Shown here: positions 46,443 through 56,161 of the stretch, one piece after another | How positions within the stretch are numbered: the first letter of the stretch is position 1 | How the letters are laid out: each line of letters opens with the position of its first letter | Source: Candidatus Omnitrophota bacterium | Lineage (GTDB): Bacteria > Hinthialibacterota > Hinthialibacteria > Hinthialibacterales > Hinthialibacteraceae | Direction: 5' to 3' | Assembly: GCA_013177805.1 (NCBI GenBank) | Contig: JABLXU010000031.1 | Span: forward strand, 1-64,000 | DNA: 64,000 nt | Position numbers and translations under genes: made by a program | Notes under the pieces: model-generated | Seen by the model: the letters and a program-made list of their open reading frames with translations, nothing else | Databases searched by the model: none | Told to the model about the DNA's origin: nothing

Positions 46443-46956
46443 GGTCAGAATTCTCCCCCGTGTGACTCCGCCGGATGGCCCGCAATTCGTCCCGGATTTC
46501 TTGCAAAAGCCGCATGACTTCGGATTCTTCAGGAGGAGTGGATTCTTCCGCAAGGGGCTGCCCCCGGATACCCCGCATTTTGATGTAGAGAAAATCCCGT
46601 ATGGCTTCAAAATCCTCCAGTCCGACGATCGACAATTCGGCGGAAGCGCTGCCGGACGCCGTTTGGATGTCCACCGTGCCCAGGCCCAGCCAGCGTTCGA
46701 GCAGTCCGCGGGTGACGTGAATGTCCTGGATGCGGGCGTAGGTCAAAAAGACCTGTTTTTTAAAGAAAATGCCCCAGGACGCTCCCACGCCTTCCTGGTC
46801 GAAATGGTACCGGAGCGAGAGGTACTTGCAATACAACGGAGCGAAGACGAAGGGGAACATAAAAAGCGCCGCCAGACTGCGGACGAAATACAAAATCACC
46901 AATTTTGAACTGGGCCGTTCCAGGGAGAGGATTTTCTGTTCCAGTTGGGCATCCAT
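46435..46956 (-). CDS. PH-domain (bPH2/DUF304) protein
   Basis: 173 residues. Two hydrophobic stretches (KLVILYFVRSLAALFMFPFV and FAPLYCKYLSLRYHFDQEG) precede a PH-like domain (FLTYARIQDIHVTRGLLER, GTVDIQTASGSASAELSIVG). The C-terminal helix VMRLLQEIRDELRAIRRS resembles the ending of the next protein, so the two are paralogous and likely pair. Operon partner with a small overlap. Confidence 0.85.
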   Translation of the reverse strand: MDAQLEQKILSLERPSSKLVILYFVRSLAALFMFPFVFAPLYCKYLSLRYHFDQEGVGASWGIFFKKQVFLTYARIQDIHVTRGLLERWLGLGTVDIQTASGSASAELSIVGLEDFEAIRDFLYIKMRGIRGQPLAEESTPPEESEVMRLLQEIRDELRAIRRSHTGENSDHV

Positions 46957-47096
46957 CGAAAGTTCTCAAATCTGTTGAGGAGTCGTATTAGGAAATGGGC
47001 TGATGCCTGCCTTGCCGTTAGTTAAAATGAAAATAGTCAAATTCGAGGTGGTTGTCAATTTGTGTGCGGGGAAAGCGGGCGTGCCCGGGTGGATTG

Positions 47097-47711
47097 TCAT
47101 CTTCTTCGCTCCTCTTCCGGCGGGGTGGGCGGGGCCGCCAGTTCTTTCCCGGCCCGCAAAAAAAGCTCCAGCACCAGGAAAATCACTCCATACACCACGA
47201 GGAGATAGGCCACCGCGTAATCCATGAACAACTCCTGCTGTTCCGGAGTCAGGGCGGTGAGCAACAAAGGGCTGACGGCCATGGCCACGTACAGGAGCCG
47301 GCGGAGTTGGGCGGTGTCGGCTAACTTGAGGTTGGACCGTTCCTTCGCCAGTTCCATGATTCCACCAAGGATCTGCCAGACCAGGATCAGATCGAAAATC
47401 ATCAGAAAAAAGTGAATTGAATCATAGCCTTTGAAAAAATCGGTGCCGGAAGGAGTCTCGTACAACGTAATCAAGGAAAAGCCGGCCAGACCGGTGGCCA
47501 AAACCAACGCGGAGTGAAAGATAGGACGGTGCGCCAATCCCCGTAGACCGATCGCGAACAAGGCATACCCAATGAAATCCGGGAAGAGAACATCCCATCC
47601 TTCGACGCGGAAATCCAGTTGCGTGCATAGCAATCCCCCGAATAGATAATGGAAATGCCGGTTGGCTATGGGAAGAGGTTCGGAGTTTTGAGTGCCGGCA
47701 GGGAAGGGCAT
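47097..47711 (-). CDS. Multi-pass membrane protein, unknown
   Basis: 204 residues. About five membrane helices (FIGYALFAIGLRGLA, SALVLATGLAGFSLITLY, FFLMIFDLILVWQILGG, LLYVAMAVSPLLLTAL, AYLLVVYGVIFLVLELFL). It starts at ATG 47711 with AGGA ten bases upstream; an open frame to 47753 lacks a site. No recognised motif. Confidence 0.65.
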   Translation of the reverse strand: MPFPAGTQNSEPLPIANRHFHYLFGGLLCTQLDFRVEGWDVLFPDFIGYALFAIGLRGLAHRPIFHSALVLATGLAGFSLITLYETPSGTDFFKGYDSIHFFLMIFDLILVWQILGGIMELAKERSNLKLADTAQLRRLLYVAMAVSPLLLTALTPEQQELFMDYAVAYLLVVYGVIFLVLELFLRAGKELAAPPTPPEEERRR

Positions 47712-47969
47712 GATGGAAATCCTAGAAACCCAAGGGGGAAAACCCCATTGCATGATATGCGGCTATTTTCTCGATGACAAAATAAGGGATAAGTTTCGCC
47801 CTAGCAGGACTACTCTAACCTAACCTTCGCCAAACGGAAAAGGGTATGTTTAATCGCTCCCTCGTGCGCATCCCACGAAATTAAATATGGAAAAAGTTCT
47901 GTATTTGGGCATATAGTTACCATCATAAATATGCATTCCCCCCCAATTCATCTATCCATGGCAATCGGA

Positions 47970-48707
47970 TCAATCCAAAATCAGCCGGGCGCGCCGGAAA
48001 CGGTGCATGGCCAGCCTTAAAAACATGGCCAACAAGACCAGCAAACCGGCGGTCACAATGGCCAGGAGGTTGCTCAACCGCAGGTGCTGAAACGATTGGG
48101 TTACGGCTTCTTTCCAGGACCGTGGGAGTACCAGGATCAGGAAAAAGGGAGCGAACCAGATCATCATGACCATGAGGCTGATCGTCTGCTGCGCTTGGCG
48201 GACGGTGGGAGAACGGAGGGAAATCAGCACCCCCAGGCTGGCGGAAGTGGCGGCTACCAAGAGGCCGATCCCCGCCGCCGCGATCAGAAGATAGGCAGGA
48301 GGCAGCACCGGTCTCTGGTTCCATTCCATCACGTTGATCGAGATCAGGTTCATCAACAGGATGCACAAAGTCAGACCCCAGCCGTACAGGACCGCCGTGG
48401 CGATTTTGCCAAACAAAATCGCCCGGTCCGGCAGGCGGGTGGCTAATAGGGTTTCCAGGGTGTGGCGTTCGCGCTCTCCCGCGAAAGAATCCGCCACCAC
48501 CATGGTAACCAGAAACAGGGGCAACCATCCCCAGATAAGAAAAGCCATGGGTGTTTCGATCATCTCCCGGCCGCCCTGCAACGGGAAAAAAAGTCCAAAG
48601 ACGGCGAAGAACACCAACAGCCCAAACCGGCTGCCCTTCGTGCCGCCAAGGAACTGTTTCAATTCCCGCCATTCCTTCCACATGACCACGAGAATGTCCT
48701 GGATCAT
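47970..48707 (-). CDS. ABC-2 type transporter permease
   Basis: 245 residues starting at 48707 inside the ATPase gene's stop (ATGA overlap), with GGAGGAAGGAG just before. Six predicted membrane helices. The motif GERERHTLETLLATRLPDRAILFGK is typical of the cytoplasmic coupling loop of ABC-2 permeases. With the ATPase it forms an exporter. The substrate (drug, polysaccharide or lipid) cannot be read. Confidence 0.87.
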   Translation of the reverse strand: MIQDILVVMWKEWRELKQFLGGTKGSRFGLLVFFAVFGLFFPLQGGREMIETPMAFLIWGWLPLFLVTMVVADSFAGERERHTLETLLATRLPDRAILFGKIATAVLYGWGLTLCILLMNLISINVMEWNQRPVLPPAYLLIAAAGIGLLVAATSASLGVLISLRSPTVRQAQQTISLMVMMIWFAPFFLILVLPRSWKEAVTQSFQHLRLSNLLAIVTAGLLVLLAMFLRLAMHRFRRARLILD

Positions 48708-49639
48708 TCCTCTCCTTCCTCCATGAGGGTCATATAGATGTCTTCGAGGCTGGAATGACCTTTGCGTACCTCTTCGATCTCCACTCCCGCCTCCACCAGC
48801 ATCCGGACCAAGGGCGCGGTCCGGGAGGCGCCGTTCAGATTCAGAATCAACTTTTCCGGCAGCCGGGTAAGGGACTGGATTTCCGGCCGGTTTCGCAACG
48901 CGCCGAGCACCGCGTCTGTAAATTCCCGCCCGATGATTTCCACCTGGGCGGAGCCCATCGAATTGCGCAAATCGCCGGGCGAGCCGCAAACGAGCAGTTT
49001 CCCTTGCCGGATCACTCCCACCTGATGACACAATTTTTCGGCCTCGGCCAAGTTGTGGGTCGTCAAAAAAACCGTTGTGCCATCCTGGGCGGCGAGGGAT
49101 TGGATATCCGCGCGCAGGGCCGATGCCGCCTCCGGATCAAGCCCGGCGGTCGGTTCGTCGAGAAAGAGGAGGGAAGGGCGGTGGAAAAGAGCCCGGGCCA
49201 TGGCCAATTTCTGTTTCATCCCCCGGCTCCAGTTCCCAATGCGGTCTTTGCGCCGCTCCCAGAGGCCGAGGTGCGTCAATAATTCTTGCTGGCGCGCCTT
49301 GCGTTTCGAGTAAGGCATATGCCAAATCCGCCCCACTAGATCCAGATTCTCCTCGGCTGTCAGCCGTTCGTACAATCCCGGATGCTCCAAAAGCGCGCCG
49401 GTCCGGCGGCGGATTTCATGCGCGTGGGTCCGCGTGTTGAAACCCAACACTTCCGCCTCGCCCAGGCTGGGTTCCAACAAACCTAGCAGAAGACGGATCG
49501 TCGTGGTTTTGCCGGCGCCGTTGGGACCCAAGTAGCCGAATACGATTCCCGGCGGGATTTCCAGCGAGAGCTGGTCCAAAGCCCGGACGCGTTGGAAATC
49601 GCAAGTCAATCCGTGAGTCCAGATCGCGGGTGAGGTCAT
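48704..49639 (-). CDS. ABC transporter ATP-binding protein (exporter)
   Basis: 311 residues. Walker A GPNGAGKTTTIRLLLG, signature NWSRGMKQKLAMARAL (S-R-G-M-K in place of LSGGQ), Walker B LLFLDEPTAGLD, H-loop VFLTTHNLAE. A C-terminal DUF4162-like tail follows (GSPGDLRNSMGSAQVEIIG). Typical of ABC-2 drug or polysaccharide exporters. AAAAGGA before the ATG. Confidence 0.92.
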   Translation of the reverse strand: MTSPAIWTHGLTCDFQRVRALDQLSLEIPPGIVFGYLGPNGAGKTTTIRLLLGLLEPSLGEAEVLGFNTRTHAHEIRRRTGALLEHPGLYERLTAEENLDLVGRIWHMPYSKRKARQQELLTHLGLWERRKDRIGNWSRGMKQKLAMARALFHRPSLLFLDEPTAGLDPEAASALRADIQSLAAQDGTTVFLTTHNLAEAEKLCHQVGVIRQGKLLVCGSPGDLRNSMGSAQVEIIGREFTDAVLGALRNRPEIQSLTRLPEKLILNLNGASRTAPLVRMLVEAGVEIEEVRKGHSSLEDIYMTLMEEGEE

Positions 49640-50188
49640 GGATTCCTTTTCCTGGGAATTCCGCCTGCCGAACCGTCCCCCACCGGTGTGGACAGGGGAA
49701 AACCGCCTTGTGGATCTGAGGGCGATATCGTTAAGCCACTAAAACGGAACGGTCTGTTTTCCGTGAGATAATCGACAAAATGGCCTTACAATCTTGAAGG
49801 GTCAGGAGTATCATAATTTCTGGTTTTTTTTACATCTGATGCTACGATTGCAGGATTCTTCGGTACTGGATTGAAGGGCTGACAAGGGCATTGACGATCC
49901 GAGGAATCCAATCTTTGTCTGTAAAATTATCCGTAAAAATCCGGAAAAAGAAATTAGATGCATTTTACTGTTTCCCGATGGATGATTTCAATCCCAAGTG
50001 AATTTCACCATGCGCAAAAGACGTTCTCCGTGAATCCTATCGGGAAAGGGAGAGGGGATTAACCGGCCATTCTGGCCGAATGGTCTTGTCGGCGTCCTGC
50101 CAGAAAATAGAATGGATGGCGTGTTTTTTTTAGAATTGATCTGATTGATATGATGGGATGTTAGAGAAAAGGAGAGTTCACGAACGAA
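49640..50188. other. Gene-free region between the ABC operon and squalene-hopene cyclase
   Basis: About 550 bases. A 6-bp hairpin (CCATTC-TGGCC-GAATGG, 50067-50083) lies about 105 bases before the shc start. T-tracts and AT-rich segments occur, but no clear promoter pair and no gene. Confidence 0.4.
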
Positions 50189-52132
50189 ATGGTATCCGAC
50201 GCCCACCATCCGGTTCCGTTGAATTGTGTTGGAACAGTTTTTTCTTCGTTGATTGAACGCGTGGACAAGGCCATCGAAGCCACCCAGAACTATTTTCTCC
50301 GAAACCAAAAATCGGCCGGCTATTGGGTATTTCCCCTGGAAAACGACGCGACCATCGGGGCGGACTACGTGATGCTGATGCACTATATCGGCCGGGTTGA
50401 TCCGGTGCGCCAACAGAAGGCCATCCGGTGGATCGTGGACATGCAGTTGGAAGATGGCGGTTGGAACATTTATTACGGCGGCCCGAGTGAATTGAATGCC
50501 ACCGTGAAATGCGCCTTTGCCATGCAACTGGCCGGCTATGACAATCGGTTTGAACCTCTGCGGCGGGCGGAAGAATGCCTGATCCGCCTGGGGGGATTGG
50601 ACGAGGTCAACAGTTACACGCGCTTCTATCTAGGACTATTCGGTCAATATCCCTGGAACCGGCTGGTGTCGATGCCGCCGGAGTTGATGTTCCTGCCCAC
50701 TTCGTTTTATTTCAATATTTACGAAATTTCCTCTTGGTCGCGGGCCATCGTAGTGCCCATGTGCATCATCTGGTCGCACAAACCCATCAAGACGCCCCCG
50801 CCCACGGTGGATTGCCGGCGTTGGTGGGTTACCGATAAGTCGCGCCGGGGCCGCCGGAATCTACGCCGCACTTTCTCCTGGCGGACGTTTTTTATGACCT
50901 TAGACGCCATTTTGAAACGCTCGGACCGTCTCTATGCGCCTTTTACCCGCCGGGAGGCCCTGCGGCGGGCGGAATCATGGATGCTGGAGCACATGTCCCG
51001 GGGCGGCGGACTGGCAGCGGTGTATCCTTCCATGTTGAATTCGATTATTGCCCTGGATTGCCTGGGGTATGACTTTGAGCATCCCGTATATCAAGAAGCC
51101 TATAACGAATATATGAAGTTGATGATGGAAGAAGAGGACCGGTTGTGGTTTCAGCCGTGCTTTTCTCCTACCTGGGATTCGGCGATGGTCATGGCCGCGT
51201 TGCAGCGCTCGGGGATTCCAGGCGACCATCCCGCCATTCAGCGTTCGGCGGAGTGGCTGGTCAATCAGGAGATCCAGATCCGGGGTGATTGGCAGGTGAA
51301 AAATCCATACGGTCCGGCTGGCGGGTGGGCGTTTGAATACAACAACGATTTCTACGCGGACACCGACGACACTGCCATGGTGCTTATGGCGTTGCGCACC
51401 GCCCGCATGCCCCGGGACGCCCGGCGCGAAGCGGCGATCCAGCGGGGGATCGAATGGCTCCTCTCCATGCAGAGTTCGGATGGCGGCTGGGGGGCGTTCG
51501 ATGTCGATAACAACAAGGAATTCCTCAATTTAATTCCCTTCGCGGATCACAACGCCCTCCTGGATCCCAGCACCGCGGACGTGACCGCGCGCATCCTCGA
51601 AATGCTGGGCGAGTTCGGATACAACACGCACTTTTCCCCGGCTTCCCGCGCCATTCAATTTTTGCGGAACCAGCAGGAAAAGGATGGATCATGGTACGGG
51701 CGCTGGGGAGTCAATTACATCTACGGGACGTGGCAGGTGATCACCGGTTTGCGGAAGATCGGCATTCCCCCGGCGGATCCCGCCATTCAACGGGGTGTGG
51801 AGTGGCTGCTGCGTTACCAGCATGAAGACGGCGGCTGGGGTGAAAGTTGCGCGACATACCATGATCCCAGTTTGCGGGGCCAAGGAAATTCTACCCCCTC
51901 GCAAACCGCGTGGGCGCTCATGGGATTGATGCATGGCGGGCTAGTTCATCATCCGGCTGTGGAACGGGGATTGCGATATCTATTGGACACGCAGAAGCCC
52001 GAAGGCAGTTGGGATGAAGAGGAGTTTACCGGCACGGGCTTTCCGCGGGTTTATTACTTACGCTATACTGGGTATCGTAATTATTTTCCCCTGATGGCTT
52101 TTGGCCTGTTTCGATCGCTCGCCCGGGAATAA
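50189..52132 (+). CDS. shc: Squalene-hopene cyclase
   Basis: 647 residues, normal length. It cyclises squalene to hopene, the first step in hopanoid membrane lipids. The acid motif DxDD is Asp391-Thr-Asp393-Asp394 (FYADTDDTAMV). QW repeats (DGGWNIYYG, DGGWGAFD, EDGGWGES) recur along the protein. DHNALLDPSTADVT and GRWGVNYIYGTW are further family landmarks. AAGGAGAG lies about 14 bases before the start, a little far. HpnH follows 216 bases downstream. Confidence 0.96.
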   Translation: MVSDAHHPVPLNCVGTVFSSLIERVDKAIEATQNYFLRNQKSAGYWVFPLENDATIGADYVMLMHYIGRVDPVRQQKAIRWIVDMQLEDGGWNIYYGGPSELNATVKCAFAMQLAGYDNRFEPLRRAEECLIRLGGLDEVNSYTRFYLGLFGQYPWNRLVSMPPELMFLPTSFYFNIYEISSWSRAIVVPMCIIWSHKPIKTPPPTVDCRRWWVTDKSRRGRRNLRRTFSWRTFFMTLDAILKRSDRLYAPFTRREALRRAESWMLEHMSRGGGLAAVYPSMLNSIIALDCLGYDFEHPVYQEAYNEYMKLMMEEEDRLWFQPCFSPTWDSAMVMAALQRSGIPGDHPAIQRSAEWLVNQEIQIRGDWQVKNPYGPAGGWAFEYNNDFYADTDDTAMVLMALRTARMPRDARREAAIQRGIEWLLSMQSSDGGWGAFDVDNNKEFLNLIPFADHNALLDPSTADVTARILEMLGEFGYNTHFSPASRAIQFLRNQQEKDGSWYGRWGVNYIYGTWQVITGLRKIGIPPADPAIQRGVEWLLRYQHEDGGWGESCATYHDPSLRGQGNSTPSQTAWALMGLMHGGLVHHPAVERGLRYLLDTQKPEGSWDEEEFTGTGFPRVYYLRYTGYRNYFPLMAFGLFRSLARE

Positions 52133-52348
52133 CCGGCCGGCGGCTGGCAAACTTCCGGGGCGGCTGGCGAGGAGAAGGATCGGCCGCGGCCGATTCCCCT
52201 ATTGTTACCGATTCGTCAGGACCGGTCTTGTCCAGTGCCGGGAACGCTGGGCAGGGATGAGATTGGGATGGCAGCCAAGACTCTGCGGAGCCGGATGGAC
52301 AGGCTCGCGCGCGGTCTTCGGCCGATTTGTGCCCCTGGAGGGATGAAA

Positions 52349-53359
52349 GTGAGATTTCCGGTCGCGCTGTATACCACCACATTGAAATATCTGCTCAAAC
52401 AATACTTGGCCGGCAACAAACGTTTTCCTCTCGTGTTGATGCTTGAACCGACACTGCGGTGCAATCTCGACTGCATCGGCTGCGGGCGGATCGCCGAATA
52501 CCACCGCCATCCCATTCCCGACCTGACCGTGGAGGAATGCCTGGCATCGGTGGACGAATGCGGCGCGCCCATCGTTTCAGTTTGCGGGGGGGAACCGCTG
52601 GTGTACAAACCCATCGATATCCTGATCCGCGAACTCCTGGCCCGTAAGAAATATGTCTATTTATGCACCAATGCCATGTTTCTGGACCGCTACTGGGACC
52701 GCATCCCGCCCCACAAACGGTTCGCCCTCAACATTCACCTGGACGGCATGGAAAAAGGCCATGACTGGGCCGTTGCCCGGCCGGGCACCTTCCACCAGGT
52801 CATCCGGATGATCGACGAAGCCAAGGCCCGCGGCTACCGCGTCAACACGAACACCACCGTTTTCCACGGTTCCAATCCCGATGAAATCAAGGAAATGCTC
52901 GAGTTTTTGCACCGCAAGGGCGTGGACGGCATTCTCCTCTCCGGCGCCTATCCCCAAGAGGGCGAGAAAGGCAAAGCCAGTCTGGAAAAGCAGGAACTGG
53001 AGGACCTATTCAAGCGGATTCTCGGATCCAATGGGACAGCCAATAAGTACAAACTGACCAATTCGCCCCTCTACATCGATTTTCTGCGCGGATTGCGCGA
53101 AATCCCCTGTTCTCCCTGGGCCAGCCCCAACCGCACCGTGAAGGGCTGGAAAGGCCCCTGCTATGTACTGACCGATGGGTATTACAAAACCTTCCAGGAA
53201 TTGATGGAATCCACCGACTGGGACTCCCTCGGGCCGGGCCGCGATCCCCGGTGCACCCACTGCAAAATTCACTCCGGTTTCGAGCCTACGATCGCCTTCG
53301 GCCGCAACTGCAATTGGAAAGACCATCTCCAGATGATCAAGTGGAATCTATTGAAATAA
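52349..53359 (+). CDS. hpnH: Hopanoid biosynthesis radical SAM protein HpnH
   Basis: 336 residues. Radical SAM cluster motif CNLDCIGC in the segment EPTLRCNLDCIGCGRI. HpnH makes adenosylhopane by joining hopene and adenosyl. The further segments CGGEPLVYKPI and LNIHLDGMEKGHDW match the family. A C-terminal Cys pair (RCTHCKIHSGFEP) is present. I chose GTG 52349 because GGAGGG lies six bases upstream; for the ATG at 52343 it would directly abut the codon. An open frame to 52202 is not family-like. Confidence 0.93.
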   Translation: MRFPVALYTTTLKYLLKQYLAGNKRFPLVLMLEPTLRCNLDCIGCGRIAEYHRHPIPDLTVEECLASVDECGAPIVSVCGGEPLVYKPIDILIRELLARKKYVYLCTNAMFLDRYWDRIPPHKRFALNIHLDGMEKGHDWAVARPGTFHQVIRMIDEAKARGYRVNTNTTVFHGSNPDEIKEMLEFLHRKGVDGILLSGAYPQEGEKGKASLEKQELEDLFKRILGSNGTANKYKLTNSPLYIDFLRGLREIPCSPWASPNRTVKGWKGPCYVLTDGYYKTFQELMESTDWDSLGPGRDPRCTHCKIHSGFEPTIAFGRNCNWKDHLQMIKWNLLK

Positions 53360-53372
53360 TCGCTACGGCCGC

Positions 53373-54014
53373 TCAAACCCCCCGCTCGCCCGGTTCCCAA
53401 ATGAACTTGTGGATCTGCAGATTCAACCGGACGGGAATTTTCTCCAGCAGGATCCATTGGGCCAATTGCACCGGTGGCAGAACCGCGAAACTGGGCGAAA
53501 ACAGAACGGAATGATGATGAAATAATCCTTGTTCCTGGCAGACGGCTACGGACCACTCGAAATCTTCCCGGTCCGCGATCACGAATTTCACCTCATCCCG
53601 CGGGGAGAGGACCGCCAGGTTGGCCCAATGATTCCGGTGGGCCATGCGGCTGGAGGGGGTCTTGATGTCCATGATCTTAATGACGCCAGCGGGCAGGACA
53701 TTGACCGGAAACGCTCCGCTGGTTTCGGCCAGCACCACGGCTCCCAGGTCCAGCAGCCGCTGGCAGAGTTCGGGGGTTTCGGGTTGCTCCAGGGGTTCGC
53801 CGCCCGTGATTTCCACCAAGTCCACTCCCAGCGCGCATGCCCGTTCCAGGACGGCCGTCAGGCTCATCTCTTCTCCGGAACGTTTGTCCAGCGCGTAACC
53901 GGTATCGCAATAGGCGCAGCGCAGCGAGCATCCGGCGGTCCGCACGAAGGTGCAGGGAAGGCCCGCGAAGCTCGATTCGCCCTGGATGCTGCGGAAGATT
54001 TCCGAGATCCTCAT
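53373..54014 (-). CDS. queE: 7-carboxy-7-deazaguanine synthase
   Basis: 213 residues, radical SAM. The motif is CSLRCAYCDTGYA in an unusual CxxxCxxC loop, and EIFRSIQGESSFAG is the QueE N-terminus. GGEPLEQPET is another family element. It makes CDG from 6-carboxytetrahydropterin in queuosine or 7-deazaguanine synthesis. The start at 54014 overlaps queD by four bases (ATGA). A longer frame to 54125 is in queD. Confidence 0.93.
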   Translation of the reverse strand: MRISEIFRSIQGESSFAGLPCTFVRTAGCSLRCAYCDTGYALDKRSGEEMSLTAVLERACALGVDLVEITGGEPLEQPETPELCQRLLDLGAVVLAETSGAFPVNVLPAGVIKIMDIKTPSSRMAHRNHWANLAVLSPRDEVKFVIADREDFEWSVAVCQEQGLFHHHSVLFSPSFAVLPPVQLAQWILLEKIPVRLNLQIHKFIWEPGERGV

Positions 54015-54388
54015 GGTTCTTCTTCCCAGTACGAGGCGCAGGCGTCTGGTGTTTCCCACACGCGCACACGGTACGGTTTCGGACAGCCCGCCGGCATTCG
54101 TTCCTTGATTTGCTCGAACAGCCACCGGCAGAGGTTTTCGGATGTCGGATTCACTGTATCGAATGGCGGGATCTCATTCATCACATGATGGTCCAGCATT
54201 TCGAGTAAGCTGTCGAGCGCCTTTCCGATGTCCACGAAATCCACCAGGATGCCGTTCTTTTCCAATTCCGGCCGGCGGTAGCTGATTTCCACCTTCCAGT
54301 TATGCCCGTGCAGTTGGGCGCATTTTCCCTCGTAATCCCGGAGGTAATGGGCGGAACTCCATTCACGCGTCACACTGACTTCATACAT
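54011..54388 (-). CDS. queD: 6-carboxytetrahydropterin synthase
   Basis: 125 residues. Zinc ligands: His in SSAHYLRDY and the pair in QLHGHNWKVE. Catalytic/pterin residues: Cys in GKCAQLHGH, His in LDHHVMNEIPP, Glu in TSENLCRWLFE. First committed step of queuosine synthesis from dihydroneopterin triphosphate. Coupled to queE. No QueC or QueF in the window. No preQ1 riboswitch is recognised upstream. Confidence 0.94.
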   Translation of the reverse strand: MYEVSVTREWSSAHYLRDYEGKCAQLHGHNWKVEISYRRPELEKNGILVDFVDIGKALDSLLEMLDHHVMNEIPPFDTVNPTSENLCRWLFEQIKERMPAGCPKPYRVRVWETPDACASYWEEEP

Positions 54389-54813
54389 AATGATTGGGTA
54401 TAAAAATCGGGATTAAGATTATGTACCGCAACTATTAAGCAACTATTTACGCGAATATAAAGAAATGATACCGGTTGCCCTTTCAGGGCATCCCTCACCC
54501 TGGACTGCTTCCAGAGAGAAAGGGGTTCATTTCCGAATGGGTTATCCCGTCCCGGGCTTCCCCCCGGGCGGGATACGGCATAGTGGAACCAACTTAGTAT
54601 ACGTCATTTTCTATTATATCTTCTTGATTGTAGCACTACGGCCGCTGGCTGATGATCCGCCTGCGCGAGGCGTGGGGATGGGTATCCATCGGTTGCGCTT
54701 GACCCAGGGGGGGTGGACATAGAACAATGGTTCAAACTTTCTGTTCGGCCCATGGTTCAATTCCGCGCGCGGCCAGTTCTGTGGCGCGAACGAAAAGGGG
54801 GTCAATCGGCCTC
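54389..54813. other. Gene-free stretch between queD and the BNR-type gene
   Basis: About 425 bases. It holds an inverted copy of the CCCTCACCC/GAGAGAAAGGGG repeat (54492-54525). AT-rich around 54596-54640. The frames seen look non-coding. Confidence 0.45.
54492..54525 (-). repeat. Intergenic palindromic repeat copy, inverted
   Basis: CCCTCACCCTGGACTGCTTC then CAGAGAGAAAGGGG. This is the reverse-complement form of the element at 21046-21078, with some divergence. Confidence 0.45.
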
Positions 54814-56040
54814 ATGATCCACAACAGCCCGAATGTATGTCGCATCCTCGCCATCCTGCTTTGGACCGCGGCCGTGTCTCTTCCGGCCGCCGGGGAAATT
54901 CTGGATCCGCTGGAAAATGTGATCCATTTCAGCCCCGCCTCCACGAAGATATATTTAGGCAGTCCGAGCCTGATCCGGCTGGAAAACGGCGATTTGTTGG
55001 CGGCGATGGATATGTTCGGCCCCAACGCGCCCAAGCCGCCGGTTTCGATGATCTTCCGGTCCACGGATAACGGGAAGAAATGGCGTTTCGTCACGGAAAT
55101 CGAAGGCAGTTTCTGGGCCAATCTCTTCACCCACCGCGGCGCGTTGTATTTTCTCGGCTGCTCGGAGGCGAATGGATCTATCGTAATCCGCCGCAGTCTG
55201 GACGGCGGCGTCACCTGGACTACGCCCCGCGATGAGCAGAGCGGCCTGTTATTCCCCAAAGGGCCGGAGGCCGGCTATCATTGCGCGCCCATGCCGGTAG
55301 TCGAACACCAGGGCCGGCTGTACCGGGCGTTCGAGAACAACGCCACCCACAGCTGGCCGGACGGATTCCGCGCGTTCGTTATCTCGGCGGACGCGGACGC
55401 GGATTTGTTGTTGGCCTCGTCGTGGACCATGAGCAACCAGTTGGAGTACGATCAAGAGAGCGATCCCCCCGGGTTCGCCCAGGGCGCCGGCCACCTCCCC
55501 GGCGGGAAAGCGGCGGGATGGCTGGAAGGCAACGTGGTGGTGACGCCGGAGGGGAACCTGGTGAACATTCTCCGCGTAAACTCACTGCCGGTGGTGGACC
55601 GGGCGGCAGTGGTGCAAATTTCCGACGGCGGCCGGCGCGTCAGTTTCGATCCGCGTACCGGCTTTATCGAATTCCCCGGCGGAATGACCAAATTCGCCAT
55701 CCGGCGCGATCCGGTGACGGGGATCTATTGGACCCTCGCCAACAAAAACACCAATCCCCGCAATCCCAACCAGCGCAACAGCCTGCAGGTCCATTCTTCG
55801 AAGGATCTGCGGGACTGGGTCCAGCACGAAGTGGTCTTGGAGGACCTATCCGATTTCGAACGGATCGGCAACGAGTCCAAGGTGGGATTTCAGTACGTTG
55901 ATTTTCAATTCGATGGGGACGATCTTATCTTTCAGTCCCGCACAGCGTACCAGGGCGCGCACAATTATCACGACGCCAACTATATGACCTTCCACCGCAT
56001 CCCCCATTTCCGGACGCGGTACAACGCCGAATCGCGCTGA
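54814..56040 (+). CDS. Secreted sialidase/BNR-repeat-like propeller protein
   Basis: 408 residues from the ATG at 54814 (AAGGGGGT upstream). A signal peptide ends near LPAAG-EIL. Asp-box motifs (STDNGKKWRF and SLDGGVTWTT) mark a beta-propeller. The arginines and the acid/base triad of true sialidases are not clearly placed, so it may be an exo-hydrolase of another type. First gene of the degradative cluster, followed by GH127 at about 120 bases. Confidence 0.78.
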   Translation: MIHNSPNVCRILAILLWTAAVSLPAAGEILDPLENVIHFSPASTKIYLGSPSLIRLENGDLLAAMDMFGPNAPKPPVSMIFRSTDNGKKWRFVTEIEGSFWANLFTHRGALYFLGCSEANGSIVIRRSLDGGVTWTTPRDEQSGLLFPKGPEAGYHCAPMPVVEHQGRLYRAFENNATHSWPDGFRAFVISADADADLLLASSWTMSNQLEYDQESDPPGFAQGAGHLPGGKAAGWLEGNVVVTPEGNLVNILRVNSLPVVDRAAVVQISDGGRRVSFDPRTGFIEFPGGMTKFAIRRDPVTGIYWTLANKNTNPRNPNQRNSLQVHSSKDLRDWVQHEVVLEDLSDFERIGNESKVGFQYVDFQFDGDDLIFQSRTAYQGAHNYHDANYMTFHRIPHFRTRYNAESR

Positions 56041-56161
56041 GGTTGTTGGGAAGGATTATGAGGCCCAGGAGGCGTGGATGGATTACGTAGGGTGTGCCAA
56101 GGCATCCTACGCGATTCACTTTCCGAACGAACCCAAAAATTCAAGGACAGGTTAAACCGAG

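Noticed and set aside
52202..52348. N-terminal extension of HpnH
   Set aside because: Not similar to HpnH; a good ribosome-binding site is placed for the GTG at 52349.
54389..54470. Possible preQ1 riboswitch before queD
   Set aside because: No H-type pseudoknot with the required A-rich tail could be recognised.
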